This document shows positions 1 through 8,690 of a DNA stretch of 64,000 bases, piece by piece; position 1 is the stretch's first letter; each line of letters starts with the position of its first letter. The notes under the pieces are model-generated. The model had not been told where the DNA came from and searched no databases. It worked only from the letters and a program-made list of their open reading frames with translations. The stretch is from JABWBD01 sp040768665 (lineage in GTDB: Bacteria; Planctomycetota; Planctomycetia; Pirellulales; Thermoguttaceae): contig JAXGMN010000059.1 of the NCBI GenBank assembly GCA_040768665.1, positions 14,561 to 78,560 on the forward strand, read 5' to 3'. The position numbers and the translations under genes are program-made.

Positions 1-524
1 TCGGTCACCTGACGGCCGCAGAGCATGTGGTTCAGAAAATCCTCGATCAGCAGCCACTTGTGGGTGCGCCGGAGGATTTCCGGTTCATTGTCCGCCATCC
101 AGAGGACCCGTAGTGCGGAGTTGATCGGCCAAAGGGGATTGCCGCCGATCGAGAAGACCTTCTCCGCGCCGATATGCTCCTGCCACCACTTCAACTGCGG
201 GGCAGTCCGCGGATCGTGCCAACTGATCATCGGATAGAGCCAGTTGCCTTCGGCGTCGATCGGCAGGCCGTCCATGCCCATGCCGGTGACGGCCACGCCG
301 CGGATCCGCCGCGGGTCGTCGAGGCCGTCGACCGCCTGCCGGATCGCATCGGCGGTCCCGCCCCAGATTTGCTCGGGCTGCCAGACGGTCCATTCGGGAT
401 GGTCGGGATTGGGATGGAATTTCTCCGTCGGGCGGCTGCCTCGCGCGACGACGTTTCCATCGGCGTCGTAGACAATCGCTTTCAGGCTGGTCGAGCCCAG
501 GTCGATTCCCATCAGGTAGTCCAT
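1..524 (-). CDS. FGGY-family carbohydrate kinase (xylulokinase-like), C-terminus outside window
   Basis: Reading the minus strand from an ATG at 524-522 gives about 174 residues, starting MDYLMGIDLGSTSLKAIVYD. The glycine/serine phosphate-binding loop GIDLGSTSLK and the following GVAVTGMGMDGLPID and ISWHDPRT segments are the N-terminal ATP-binding half of FGGY sugar kinases, which phosphorylate pentoses or related polyols in the cytoplasm. The reading frame stays open to base 1, so most of domain I is visible and domain II lies outside the window. An SDR dehydrogenase lies upstream on the same strand, 79 bases away with a hairpin between them, a pairing common in sugar or polyol catabolic operons. 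The exact substrate cannot be told from this half; xylulose is a guess. Confidence 0.88.
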   Translation of the reverse strand, partial: MDYLMGIDLGSTSLKAIVYDADGNVVARGSRPTEKFHPNPDHPEWTVWQPEQIWGGTADAIRQAVDGLDDPRRIRGVAVTGMGMDGLPIDAEGNWLYPMISWHDPRTAPQLKWWQEHIGAEKVFSIGGNPLWPINSALRVLWMADNEPEILRRTHKWLLIEDFLNHMLCGRQVT

Positions 525-554
525 CGCTGCATCTCCGGTGATTGCGGGTCTGAT

Positions 555-589
555 GAGCGGCCCGGCTGCTGCGGGCAGCCGGGCCGCTC
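555..589. repeat. Perfect 15-bp palindrome with 5-base loop (GCCCGGCTGC family)
   Basis: Bases 555-569 (gagcggcccggctgc) are the exact reverse complement of 575-589. The hairpin sits between the SDR stop and the kinase start. Related GCAGCCCGGCTGC hairpins occur at 32364-32397, 41292-41365 and 55047-55117. There is no T-run, so it is better described as an intergenic palindromic repeat than a classical intrinsic terminator. Confidence 0.8.
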
Positions 590-602
590 GGAATCCCATC
601 CC

Positions 603-1367
603 CTACCGCATCAGCATGCCTCCACTCACGTCAACCGTGGCTCCCGTCATGTAGCTCGCCCGCGCCGAGGCCAGGAAGACGATCACATCGGCGACTTCCT
701 TCGTCTCGGCAATCCGGTTGAGCGGGATGCGGGCGAGGTACTTGGCCTCGTTGGCCTTCAAGGCGGCGGCGGTCATCTCCGTGAGCATCATCCCGGGAGC
801 GACGGCATTGACGGCAATCCCCTGCGGCGCGAGTTCGCGGGCCAGCGCGACCGTGAACGAAACAATCCCGCCTTTGCTTGCGTCGTACGGCGCATGGCCG
901 GTCGTCGAACCGCGAAAGGCCGCCTGCGACGAGACATTCACGATCCGTCCGGTGCGCCCCGCCGCCAGCAACCGCCGAACCATTTCGCGACAGGCGAGGA
1001 ACGTGCCGTTAAGATTCACATCGAGCGTCTCGCTCCACTCCGCCAGCGACATGTCTTTCACCGCGCGCGTCGGGCAAACCGCCGCGTTGTTCACCAGGAT
1101 CTCGACCGTTGAGAACTTCGCCTCGACCTTGTCGAAGATTTCCCGCACATCGTCTTCTTCCGACACGTCGCCCCCGACGCTCATCGCTTCGGTGCGATAC
1201 TGCTGCCGAATCTCGTCGACAACTGCTTCCGCTTTCGCGGCCTGGCGGCGGTAGTTGACTGCCACGCGCGCACCCTCGGCTGCCAGCCTCAGGCAGACCG
1301 CGCGCCCGAGACCTTGCGATCCACCCGTGACCAACGCAACCTTGGCCTGCAATTCCAAATCCATCAT
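603..1367 (-). CDS. SDR-family NAD(P)-dependent oxidoreductase (FabG-like)
   Basis: Classical short-chain dehydrogenase of 254 residues. Visible motifs are the dinucleotide loop TGGSQGLG near the N-terminus, NNAA, the catalytic serine in VSSQAA, and the catalytic YDASK tetrad element, followed by a C-terminal SYMTGATVDVSGG typical of FabG/glucose-dehydrogenase-like enzymes. It should reduce a keto group or oxidise a hydroxyl with NAD(P)H/NAD(P)+. I chose the ATG at 1367 because GGGAG sits about 7 bases upstream; an ATG seven codons further upstream would swallow that ribosome-binding site. It precedes the sugar kinase on the same strand, so a role in sugar or polyol oxidation is more likely than fatty-acid synthesis. 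The substrate is unknown. Confidence 0.9.
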   Translation of the reverse strand: MMDLELQAKVALVTGGSQGLGRAVCLRLAAEGARVAVNYRRQAAKAEAVVDEIRQQYRTEAMSVGGDVSEEDDVREIFDKVEAKFSTVEILVNNAAVCPTRAVKDMSLAEWSETLDVNLNGTFLACREMVRRLLAAGRTGRIVNVSSQAAFRGSTTGHAPYDASKGGIVSFTVALARELAPQGIAVNAVAPGMMLTEMTAAALKANEAKYLARIPLNRIAETKEVADVIVFLASARASYMTGATVDVSGGMLMR

Positions 1368-1484
1368 CTTCGCTCCCTTTTCGCCCACGGGTGCGATTGT
1401 AACTTGCAGGCCGCCGGCACGGCAACGCGCACGGGGCCGGGGTGGGCTGTTAAGGCAAGCGGCAGATCTCCGCGATCCCGTGGG

Positions 1485-2594
1485 CTATCGGTTGGGCGAC
1501 CACGTCGGCCGTGTCGCCTGTTGAACCGGCTCGGCGGCGCTTTGGAGTCGCACCGGCGTGGAAGCCGCCTGGCGCGAAGTCGTTCTCGGCGTCTCGATCT
1601 CCGGGGGCGGTTGAGTGGACGGGCGGCGTCGCCATTGGGGCGTCTCGGCAGCCGTCGATTCGGAGTGTGGCAGAAGCGCCGGCGCGCCGCTGTCGGCTTG
1701 CTGCGACGGGACCGACACTTCGATCGCACAGTTGTCCTCGAGCTTGCGGCCGTCGGGCGCCGTGTAGCGGACGTAGAGCTGCAGGCTGCCGTGCGGCGGA
1801 GGCCCCTGCGGCCAGACCATCTCCAGGCCGATTCCCTCGTCGACGGTCGCCAGGGCGATCTCCTCGGCAGTGAAGTCCCAGCGGGCCACGCGGGCGGCAT
1901 CGCCGGAAAGCGCGGGATCGAGCACGACGATCGAGACCGGTCCCGCCGCCGTACAAAGGTTGCCGCGCGCGTTGCGAGGCTCAACAAAGACCCAGAGACC
2001 GTCGTCGGGGCCCCGTCCGTCGAGATTGCATCCGCCTGTCCACTCCTTGCGGATCTTGATCGCGGCGACGTCGCCAGTCGCGGGCGCGGCCGGGGTCGAC
2101 GTTTCGGTGCCCGGCACCTTGGGCACAGACGTCGGCGGCGCGAGGTTCGGCGGCGATGCGGAGCCTGGTTGTTCGCTTGGCAGATCGGGAGTTCTGAAAG
2201 TCTTGGGCAAATCGCCCTCGGGGAGCGGCGTGCCGGGCATCTCGATCGTCGGCGGTATCAGCTCGTCGGGCGAGACCGGGGCGGTTGCAGGTCCGCGGCG
2301 CTCCGGAGTCCGCGACTCGGAGGGCTCTTTGGTAGCCGGAGCCGGTTCGGGGCGTACACGCGGGGGAGGAGAGGCTCCCTTCGTGTCCCCAGCCAGCTTT
2401 GCCTCAAGCGCCTGGTTTTGCCGCCGGCTGGAAGACAACGCCTCCTGGTATTCGTCGAGGCACGCCTGGAGCTCGTAAATGGTATCTTCCAGCTCTCGGT
2501 TCTCGCGCTCGAGGAGGACGATGTTTGGATCCGTACGGCATCCGGCTGGTGCCAGGCAGGCCAGAAGGAGCAGGGCAACAAGCCTCGGTCTCAT
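1485..2594 (-). CDS. Planctomycete lipoprotein with N-terminal coiled coil, function unknown
   Basis: 369 residues from the ATG at 2594. It opens MRPRLVALLLLACLAPAGC, a lipoprotein signal with lipobox APAGC, so it should be anchored in a membrane facing the periplasm. Residues 25-65 (LLERENRELEDTIYELQ onward) form a heptad-rich coiled coil. A proline-rich low-complexity stretch follows, then a compact C-terminal beta-rich region with WTGGCNLDGRGPDDGLWVF and a second WDF/LYVRYTAPDG part. The tail is again low-complexity. I do not recognise a catalytic motif. The domain order suggests a structural or envelope-organising role, which is inference. The open frame extends upstream to 2753, but that extension lacks a signal peptide and was rejected. 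Confidence 0.75.
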   Translation of the reverse strand: MRPRLVALLLLACLAPAGCRTDPNIVLLERENRELEDTIYELQACLDEYQEALSSSRRQNQALEAKLAGDTKGASPPPRVRPEPAPATKEPSESRTPERRGPATAPVSPDELIPPTIEMPGTPLPEGDLPKTFRTPDLPSEQPGSASPPNLAPPTSVPKVPGTETSTPAAPATGDVAAIKIRKEWTGGCNLDGRGPDDGLWVFVEPRNARGNLCTAAGPVSIVVLDPALSGDAARVARWDFTAEEIALATVDEGIGLEMVWPQGPPPHGSLQLYVRYTAPDGRKLEDNCAIEVSVPSQQADSGAPALLPHSESTAAETPQWRRRPSTQPPPEIETPRTTSRQAASTPVRLQSAAEPVQQATRPTWSPNR

Positions 2595-2829
2595 AGGGTT
2601 CTCGCGCAGAGCACCGGCCCCCACCCAGCGTGCGTCCAGGAAGGCAAATCCAGCACCGTCGCCGCACGGTCCACTATCCTGAGGGCTTGTTTTGCGACGG
2701 AACCAGACCTTTCCTGGCCGGAAACGCGGCGCGGACGGCGCGCAGAGGGGCAAATCGCGGCCAGAGATACTTTTCGGTGGGCCTTCTTAGCAGATTTGCC
2801 CAAGCGTTTCCAGACCGGATTACGAGAGC

Positions 2830-3420
2830 TCAGTTCTGGGTCACGTGCTCGATGACGTGATCGACGAGCCCGTAGTCGCGGGCTTCGTCCGCCGTCATGA
2901 AGCGATCCCGGTCGGTATCCTTCGTGATCTTCTCCAGCGGGTGGCCCGTATGCTTGATGAGGATCTGGTTGAGGCGTTCCTTGATTTTGCTGAACTCCTT
3001 GGCGTGGATCATGATCTCCTCGGCCGTACCTTCCATTCCGGCCAGCGGCTGGTGAATCATGATTCGGGCGTTGGGAAGCGCGTTGCGCTTTCCGGCAGCA
3101 CCGGCGGCCAGCAGGACGGCGCCCATCGAAGCCGCCTGGCCGATGCAGTAGGTTGCCACGTCGCAACTTACGAACTGCATCGTATCGTAGATGGCCAGCC
3201 CGGCGGTCACGCTCCCGCCCGGCGAGTTCACGTAGAGGTGGATATCCGCCTTGGCGTCCTCCGCCTGGAGGAACAGCATCTGGGCGACAATCGAATTCGC
3301 CACATCGTCGTTCACGGCCGAGCCCAGAAAGACGATGCGGTCTTTCAGCAACCGGCTGTAGATATCCATCGCCCGCTCTTCGCGGCCGCTCTTTTCGATC
3401 ACGTACGGGATCAAAGGCAT
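2830..3420 (-). CDS. clpP: ATP-dependent Clp protease proteolytic subunit (first copy)
   Basis: 196 residues, the full usual ClpP length. The serine-protease triad is visible: Ser98 in QAASMGA, His123 in MIHQP and Asp172 in DTDRDRFM. The YVNSPGGSV substrate-groove strand is also intact. ClpP forms a double-heptamer chamber that degrades proteins fed by ClpX or ClpA/C ATPases in the cytoplasm. A second clpP lies 41 bases upstream and tig lies upstream of that, all on one strand. No clpX is adjacent in this window. Both copies keep all three catalytic residues, so a mixed-heptamer peptidase is plausible. Confidence 0.97.
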   Translation of the reverse strand: MPLIPYVIEKSGREERAMDIYSRLLKDRIVFLGSAVNDDVANSIVAQMLFLQAEDAKADIHLYVNSPGGSVTAGLAIYDTMQFVSCDVATYCIGQAASMGAVLLAAGAAGKRNALPNARIMIHQPLAGMEGTAEEIMIHAKEFSKIKERLNQILIKHTGHPLEKITKDTDRDRFMTADEARDYGLVDHVIEHVTQN

Positions 3421-3461
3421 CGGATTGAATGCTCCGTTGCAGGATAGGGCGATGCGGAAGC

Positions 3462-4085
3462 TCAGTCTTCCTCGGCCTCGGTCTGCTGTTTGGTAAGGAT
3501 GTCGTCGACCACTCCGTACTCCTTGGCCTGATCCGGGCTCATGTAGAAGTCGCGGTCGGTGTCGCGAGCGATGCGGTCCAAGGGCTGTCCGGTGTGGTCG
3601 GCAAGGATGCGGTTGAGCACCTCACGGGTCTTGAGGATCTCCTGGGCCTGGATCTCGATATCGGAGACCTGGCCGCCTACCTGGCCGTACGGCTGGTGGA
3701 TCATCACCTTGGCGTGGGGCAGCGAGAAGCGTTTCCCTTTCGCGCCGCCGGCGAGCAGCACGGCCCCGCCGCTCGCCGCGAGACCGACGCAGTAGGTCGC
3801 CACCGGGCAACTGAGGATCTGGATCGTGTCGTAGATGGCCAGGGTGGCACTGACGCTGCCGCCGGGCGAGTTGATGTAGAAGTGGATGTCCTTGCGGCGG
3901 TTCTCGCTCTGCAGATAGAGCATCTTCATCACCAACTCGTTGGCGTTCCCGTCGTGGATCACGCCCTGGAGGAAGATGATCCGATTCTCCAGAAGCAGAT
4001 CGCCGAGCGTCAAGGTCCGCTGGCGCTGGTATTCGCGGTAGCTCAAGGAAGGATCCCTTAGGGGCGGAAGGTACGGGCTGGTCAT
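3462..4085 (-). CDS. clpP: ATP-dependent Clp protease proteolytic subunit (second copy)
   Basis: 207 residues. Triad residues are present in GLAASGGAV (Ser), VMIHQP (His) and DTDRDFYM (Asp). It is clearly diverged from the neighbouring copy: the SMG after the nucleophile serine is SGG, there is a longer N-terminus beginning MTSPYLPPLRDP, and the C-terminal tail is acidic (TEAEED). The QPYGQVGGQVSDIEI segment resembles ClpP2-type paralogs of bacteria with two clpP genes. Located between tig and the first clpP on the same strand, so probably co-transcribed. Known two-ClpP systems form hetero-tetradecamers; whether that happens here is inference. Confidence 0.96.
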   Translation of the reverse strand: MTSPYLPPLRDPSLSYREYQRQRTLTLGDLLLENRIIFLQGVIHDGNANELVMKMLYLQSENRRKDIHFYINSPGGSVSATLAIYDTIQILSCPVATYCVGLAASGGAVLLAGGAKGKRFSLPHAKVMIHQPYGQVGGQVSDIEIQAQEILKTREVLNRILADHTGQPLDRIARDTDRDFYMSPDQAKEYGVVDDILTKQQTEAEED

Positions 4086-4179
4086 GATGGCTCGGACTGA
4101 TTGACTCGAAGGGACGGGCGAGCTGTCCCGTCCATGAATGTTTCAGACTTCGTCAACGTACGGCCCGGATACGTCCGGA

Positions 4180-5763
4180 CTACGAGGGATGGCCTTGTTC
4201 GTGTTGGCCGGGATAGCTCTGTTCAGGCTTACCACCCTCTCCGCCTTCGGCTTTCGCCTCGGGAATGTCGGACTCGTCGCCGCCGCCGGCCGACATTTCA
4301 ACCGCTTCGGCCTGCGTCCGCTCCGGCTTGTAGGGCACGTCCCTGAACTCCGCGTAGGAAAGGATCAGGTCGATCACTTTCCGCTCGATGATCTGGTTGC
4401 GGAGCACGTCCATGCGACCGCTCTTTTCCAGCTTCGCGCGGACCCGGCGAGGCGTCTCGTCGCTCTGGGCCGCGATCAGACGGATCTCCTTGTCGTAATC
4501 CGCCTCGGTGGGGTCCTCGACACTCTCCTCCTCGGCGATCCGCTCGAGGATGAAATGCTCCTTCAGGGCACGGGCGGTGCCGATACGGCTGTTCTGTCGC
4601 AGTTCGTTTTCGTGGGCACGGATCTCCTCGTCGCTGAAGCCCGCACTGCGAAGTTCCAGCACCGCACGCTGGAGTTCGCGGCTGCTCTGACGGCGAAGCA
4701 GATCGGGCGGCAGATCCCAGGTGGCCGTGGCGGTCAGTGCATCGGTGATCTGCTCGCGCGCCCGCTGCCGCTGACGGTACTCAAGCTGGCGGGCGAGTGT
4801 GTCGCGAATCGCGTCGCGCAGGTCGGCTTCCGACTCGAAACCGCCCAAGGATTCCAATAGTTCGGCGTTCAGTTCGGGGAGCTCGAGCTTCTTGACTTCC
4901 AGAACTTCAAACTTCGCCTGGACGCGCTGGCTGCGGAGGGCGGCATTGGGGGCTTCGTCGGAAAGCTGGGCTTCGGTTTCGCGAGTCTCACCGGCGCGGA
5001 CACCTACCATCAACTCATCGAACTTGTCGATCTTACCGTCGCGGAAGCTGAGCACCGGGCGGATCCGAATCACCTCTTCCTCGGCGCTTGAGAGGACCTG
5101 CCCCGCGTGCGAGAAGGTCAAGTTGGTGGCGATGTAGTCGCCAGGCTCGGCAGGTCCGTCGTGGGGAACGAGCTGCCCGCGTCGCGCGAGAACGTTTTCA
5201 AGTGCTTCCTCAATGTCGCCGTCGGTGAATTCATGCACCGGCCGATCGATCGTCAAGCCCTTCCACTGCGGAAGATCGAATTCCGGACGGACTTCCAGGT
5301 CGAACTCGAAAGTCATCGGGCCGTCGTCGGGCACCTCGATCGCGTCCAAGTCGATGTCCGGCTCGCTGATCGGCGATAGATCTTCGGTGTCGCTGATCTG
5401 TGCGATGCTATCCACAAGCACGGCGCTTTTGACCTTGCCTGAAACGTCTTTTCGAAAACGGGCCTCCACCAGCCGTCGCGGAGCGTGACCGGGTCGAAAA
5501 CCGGGCACATGCGCCGAGGAGACGATTTCCGAGAATTCCTTGTCGTAATATCGTTCAAGGTCTTCGCGCGGGATGGTCACCGTGATGTGGCGCTCGCAGG
5601 TGCTGCGGGCGTCAACGTTTACGGTCAGGTTGAGCTTCTCTGCCTTCTCTTCCTCTTCCGAAGATTCGATCGACTCGAGATCCTCGTTGCCGATTTCGAG
5701 GTCGTCGGCGTTCTCGGGAGTAAGAGAGTTTTCGTCAGGATGGGTGGTGTCGTCAGCAGCCAT
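4180..5763 (-). CDS. tig: Trigger factor, ribosome-associated chaperone/prolyl isomerase, with long acidic N-terminus
   Basis: 527 residues from the ATG at 5763, somewhat longer than the usual 430-480. Residues 1-45 are an extra acidic leader rich in E/D/S. The ribosome-binding region follows with VPGFRPGHAPRRLVEARF (about 87-104), corresponding to the GFRxGxxP ribosome signature. The middle holds the FKBP-like PPIase domain (FDLEVRPEFDLPQWKGL, then GDYIATNLTFSHAGQ), and the rest is the helical chaperone arm ending in a low-complexity G/E-rich tail. It binds nascent chains at the ribosome exit tunnel. The gene starts 37 bases after the tRNA-Gly and is followed by two clpP genes, the well-known tig-clpP order. 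An upstream extension of the open frame runs into the tRNA and was rejected. Confidence 0.95.
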   Translation of the reverse strand: MAADDTTHPDENSLTPENADDLEIGNEDLESIESSEEEEKAEKLNLTVNVDARSTCERHITVTIPREDLERYYDKEFSEIVSSAHVPGFRPGHAPRRLVEARFRKDVSGKVKSAVLVDSIAQISDTEDLSPISEPDIDLDAIEVPDDGPMTFEFDLEVRPEFDLPQWKGLTIDRPVHEFTDGDIEEALENVLARRGQLVPHDGPAEPGDYIATNLTFSHAGQVLSSAEEEVIRIRPVLSFRDGKIDKFDELMVGVRAGETRETEAQLSDEAPNAALRSQRVQAKFEVLEVKKLELPELNAELLESLGGFESEADLRDAIRDTLARQLEYRQRQRAREQITDALTATATWDLPPDLLRRQSSRELQRAVLELRSAGFSDEEIRAHENELRQNSRIGTARALKEHFILERIAEEESVEDPTEADYDKEIRLIAAQSDETPRRVRAKLEKSGRMDVLRNQIIERKVIDLILSYAEFRDVPYKPERTQAEAVEMSAGGGDESDIPEAKAEGGEGGKPEQSYPGQHEQGHPS

Positions 5764-5799
5764 GCCACAATGCCGTGGTGAGAGCCAAGAAATGCGAAG

Positions 5800-5872
5800 A
5801 GCGGGTGATGGGATTCGAACCCACGACAACGACGTTGGCAACGTCGTGCTCTACCAACTGAGCTACACCCGC
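5800..5872 (-). tRNA. tRNA-Gly (anticodon GCC)
   Basis: On the minus strand, 73 bases fold into a full cloverleaf. The acceptor stem is GCGGGTG with CACCCGC. The D-arm contains AGCTCAGTTGGTAGAGC. The anticodon stem CGACG/CGTCG closes the loop TTGCCAA (anticodon GCC), and the T-arm contains GGGTTCGAATCCC. The discriminator is T and CCA is not encoded. It lies 37 bases upstream of tig on the same strand, so it may be co-transcribed with tig and clpP. Confidence 0.97.
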
Positions 5873-6516
5873 ATACGTCTGCGGAGGCAAATGGCTCCTC
5901 AAGCGGGAGCAAGCCACCGTCCCCAAGTCCCGAAATTATAAGTTTCGCACACCGCCTTGCAAGAGCCAATCTGGCGCTTACTGAATTAAGGCGACTGGGG
6001 AACGTTCCGTCAACTCCCCCGAAAATCTCGGCAGAGCCACCACCGATGAGGGTCGGTGTTGGATCGGTCTTCCAGACGGCCGAGAAAAAGCAGGCTTTGC
6101 GCCAGGCGAGTTCAAAGGCCGGACGCTTGCAATCGAGGAGCAATTCAGGCATGGCTCAAAAACGGGGACCAGCACCTCGCTGTGAGGGGCATCCTGCTGG
6201 ATTACGGGGGTATGGCTCGGAGCCAGTCCCCGTTTTGGAACCATGCCGCAATCGATTTCGTCACAGGGTCGGATCGGCCGGAATTTCCGGCGGCGATGAG
6301 CAAAACCGTGCCCGGAGGTCGGCGCCCCAGGGAGACTGCCTGAACAGCCGTCATAACCCGATTTTCTACCCGTCGCGACCTCCGCAGAAGCGTCATATCA
6401 CGAGCCGGGGGCGCAGACGATTCGCGCTGCGCAATCCGCACAATCCGCGTTGAGCAGCGAATGGTCGGCAGCCGGGCTACCGGACGCCAAACCGATTTCT
6501 ACCGAGTTCAAACCGG
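5873..6516. other. 644-bp intergenic region, no supported gene
   Basis: No reading frame here has convincing codon structure or a recognisable product. The only clear structure is the palindromic repeat at 6148-6247. The part next to the tRNA (5873-5940) must hold the promoter for tRNA-Gly/tig, but I could not identify confident -35/-10 boxes. Confidence 0.6.
6148..6247. repeat. REP-like palindromic repeat, GGGGAC-core family B, 100 bp
   Basis: The outer arms are inverted repeats: 6148-6169 starts ggcatggctc and ends cggggac, and 6226-6247 is its near reverse complement. The inner right arm reads GGAGCCAGTCCCC as in the copies at 13367-13457 and 30754-30845. The left core is slightly diverged (GGGGACCAGCACC instead of GGGGACAGGCACC). 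Confidence 0.8.
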
Positions 6517-7167
6517 TCAGAACCGCATCATATCAAACAGCGCCTGGGCGACCGCCTGCGGATCGCTGGCAACCGACTGCACCACGAACATCACCAGCAG
6601 CACCCCCGCGACGACCAAGCTCACCGCATGGCGGTTTCGCGGCACCTCGACCTGCGAGATTGCCGCCGCCAGGTCCCTCTCCAACCGGCGCCATCCAAGA
6701 TAATCCTGCCTGGTTCCGCTGGCGACCAGTGAGACGTTCCGCATCGCGGCCAGCGACTCGATGTGGAGTTGCACGCCCAGATTGGGTAAGACCAGGCCGT
6801 CGCCCGCCCAACGAGCCTCCGAATCGAGTTCCACGGCCCGCTGCGCAAGAACCGACCGCAATTCCTCGGGAGCGATGTTATAGAGCACCAGACGCGGCCG
6901 CATGGTGAGCACCAGCAGGACCAGGCCCAGTGCATACAGCGCAATCAGAAGCACCCAGACGTAGGGGCCGAACAGGAGGGCCGCCATGATAGGAAAGAAC
7001 AGCTCGACGGGACCGATCACCACCAGACCGGCGACCGCCAGCCCGAGCGCAAGGATGTCTCGCGAGCCGGAGACCAGCAATGGGCGCCGGGCGAGATTGA
7101 TCGCGCCGAGCAGCAGCAGGTAAACCGCCACCGGGCCGAGAGCCAGGGCGAGTCGCAATGGATCCAT
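6517..7167 (-). CDS. Hypothetical integral membrane protein
   Basis: 216 residues from the ATG at 7167, the first ATG after the upstream gene's stop. Three hydrophobic helices lie at the N-terminus (about residues 5-25, 38-60 and 62-87, the last ending LIALYALGLVLLVLTM). A soluble domain of about 95 residues follows (NIAPEELRSVLAQRAVELDSEARW...), then a C-terminal membrane helix around 185-200. The soluble part has no motif I can name. It is 11 bases downstream of another small membrane protein and the two probably work together at the inner membrane. The frame is open further upstream to 7671, but that stretch is the antisense-like shadow of the neighbouring gene. Confidence 0.75.
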   Translation of the reverse strand: MDPLRLALALGPVAVYLLLLGAINLARRPLLVSGSRDILALGLAVAGLVVIGPVELFFPIMAALLFGPYVWVLLIALYALGLVLLVLTMRPRLVLYNIAPEELRSVLAQRAVELDSEARWAGDGLVLPNLGVQLHIESLAAMRNVSLVASGTRQDYLGWRRLERDLAAAISQVEVPRNRHAVSLVVAGVLLVMFVVQSVASDPQAVAQALFDMMRF

Positions 7168-7178
7168 CGGACAACCCT

Positions 7179-7634
7179 TTACTGTTTGCGTTGCTCGCGC
7201 CGGGGGTGGCGCGATGCAGGGTCCTTGCCGTTGCCGCGGACACTTTGCAGCCGGCTCAACTCGGCTTGGAGTTTCGCCTCCTCGATCGTGTAGTCGCGCC
7301 GGAGCCGGCCGTAGTAGAGCCTCGTCGCCAGTACGTCGGCTAGGGCGAGCAGCCCAACCCACCCCACGGCTAACAACACGGCGCCCCAGAAAAACGCCCC
7401 CACCTTGGGCCATGCCTGCATGACCAGCACTCCGATGGGCAGCGAGGCGGAAATCGCCCCGAGCATCGCGCTGGTCTGCATTCTGCGTCGGAACTGGCGG
7501 CGACGGTAGTCGTGTTCTTCCGGGGTCGGCGTCCGATCGAGCAACGCTCTCCACGTCCGGACATGCCAAAGCATCATCCCGGCGGCGGCAAACACCAGGA
7601 GCGCGGCGAGCGCTACCGACCAGAGCAGTTCCAC
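7179..7634 (-). CDS. Hypothetical small membrane protein
   Basis: 151 residues. There is one hydrophobic helix at residues 3-22 (LLWSVALAALLVFAAAGMML), a basic cytoplasmic-looking linker, and two further helices around 55-75 and 80-102. The C-terminal tail is charged and helical (YTIEEAKLQAELSRLQ) and ends with a very basic stretch. No known family is recognised. It lies 15 bases after the M28 peptidase-like gene and 11 bases before another membrane protein on the same strand, suggesting one transcript. The function is unknown. Confidence 0.75.
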   Translation of the reverse strand: MELLWSVALAALLVFAAAGMMLWHVRTWRALLDRTPTPEEHDYRRRQFRRRMQTSAMLGAISASLPIGVLVMQAWPKVGAFFWGAVLLAVGWVGLLALADVLATRLYYGRLRRDYTIEEAKLQAELSRLQSVRGNGKDPASRHPRREQRKQ

Positions 7635-7649
7635 GTTCGTTCTCCGTTT

Positions 7650-8690
7650 CTATCTCACCGAGGCCAGCCACTCACGTACCACCCAGCCCACTTTCGCCAG
7701 GCTCAGCGCCGAGCATTTGTCGGCCGTGTCGCCCTGGGTGTGCCACGGCGGGTAGTCGAAATCGATGATGTTGCAGATCGAAATGCCGCCGATGTCGTGT
7801 AACGGCACGTGATCATCCTGCACGGAGTATTTCTTTCGGGGAATGAACTCGCGGACTCCCAGCCGAGCCGCCGTGGCCCAGATGTCCTGGACCAGCGGCC
7901 GAACGTCGCGCCACCACATGCTGTTGCGCTCCTGGTAAATCTGCAGGTCGGCATCCCCGATCATGTCCAGCAACACGCCCCAGCGGTAACGAAACACAGG
8001 CGGGTTGGCGGCATACTGCCGCGCAAAATACTCCGACCCGAGAAAATAGCGGTCCCTGTCGCTGAAGATGAACTCCTCGCCGTCCAGAAGAACGATGTCG
8101 ATTCCCAGCGGCGTTGGCAAGTTCGGGATGTCGTGAGCCAGTTCCATCAACAACGCCACGCCGCTCGCCCCGTCGTTGGCTCCGACGAACGTGCCGCGAG
8201 GGTTCACCGGATCGAGCATCGGCAGGGGGAGCGTGTCGTAGTGGGCGCACAGAAGGATCCGCTCCTTTCGCTCCGGGTGCCAGCGGGCGATTAGATTCGC
8301 CATCGGAACGGTCGAGCCGTCGACCGGGTGCTTCACACCGAATTGCTGAAACTCCACCCGGGCGCCCAACTTGGCGAAATGCTCGGCCGCGAACTTCTGC
8401 TGAGCTGCCATCCCCGGCGATCCACTCGGCCGCGGGCCAATCGCCGTCAGTTGCTTGAGGTACTCATACGCCCGTGCGCCGTTGAAAGGGATATCCTCCA
8501 GCCGCAACCGCGACGCGGCGGCCTCGGCCTTGCCGTTGGGACCGTGGTCGTGAAGGAAGGCGAAATACACCGCCGCCAGACAGGCACTCACCAGTATGGC
8601 TCCCCAGAAAAGCGGCTGCCATCCCCGGCGACTCCGCGGAGAGGGTTGGTCGTCGTCGGTCTTCGTCGGATTTGGCTTGTGTCGTTTCAT
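7650..8690 (-). CDS. Membrane-anchored M28 family protein, glutaminyl-peptide cyclotransferase-like
   Basis: 346 residues. A basic N-terminus is followed by one membrane helix (about 27-46) and then an exported zinc-peptidase fold. Metal-ligand motifs are visible in order: CAHYDT (His), GANDGASGVA (Asp), LLDGEEF (Glu), the DMIGDADLQIYQE segment and a late DDHVPLHDIG with HTQGDTADKC. These arrangements match glutaminyl cyclases of the M28 superfamily, which turn N-terminal glutamine into pyroglutamate, better than true aminopeptidases. Likely place: periplasmic face of the inner membrane. It heads a three-gene minus-strand group with two membrane proteins. Whether it acts as cyclase or peptidase is not decided by sequence alone. 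Confidence 0.88.
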   Translation of the reverse strand: MKRHKPNPTKTDDDQPSPRSRRGWQPLFWGAILVSACLAAVYFAFLHDHGPNGKAEAAASRLRLEDIPFNGARAYEYLKQLTAIGPRPSGSPGMAAQQKFAAEHFAKLGARVEFQQFGVKHPVDGSTVPMANLIARWHPERKERILLCAHYDTLPLPMLDPVNPRGTFVGANDGASGVALLMELAHDIPNLPTPLGIDIVLLDGEEFIFSDRDRYFLGSEYFARQYAANPPVFRYRWGVLLDMIGDADLQIYQERNSMWWRDVRPLVQDIWATAARLGVREFIPRKKYSVQDDHVPLHDIGGISICNIIDFDYPPWHTQGDTADKCSALSLAKVGWVVREWLASVR

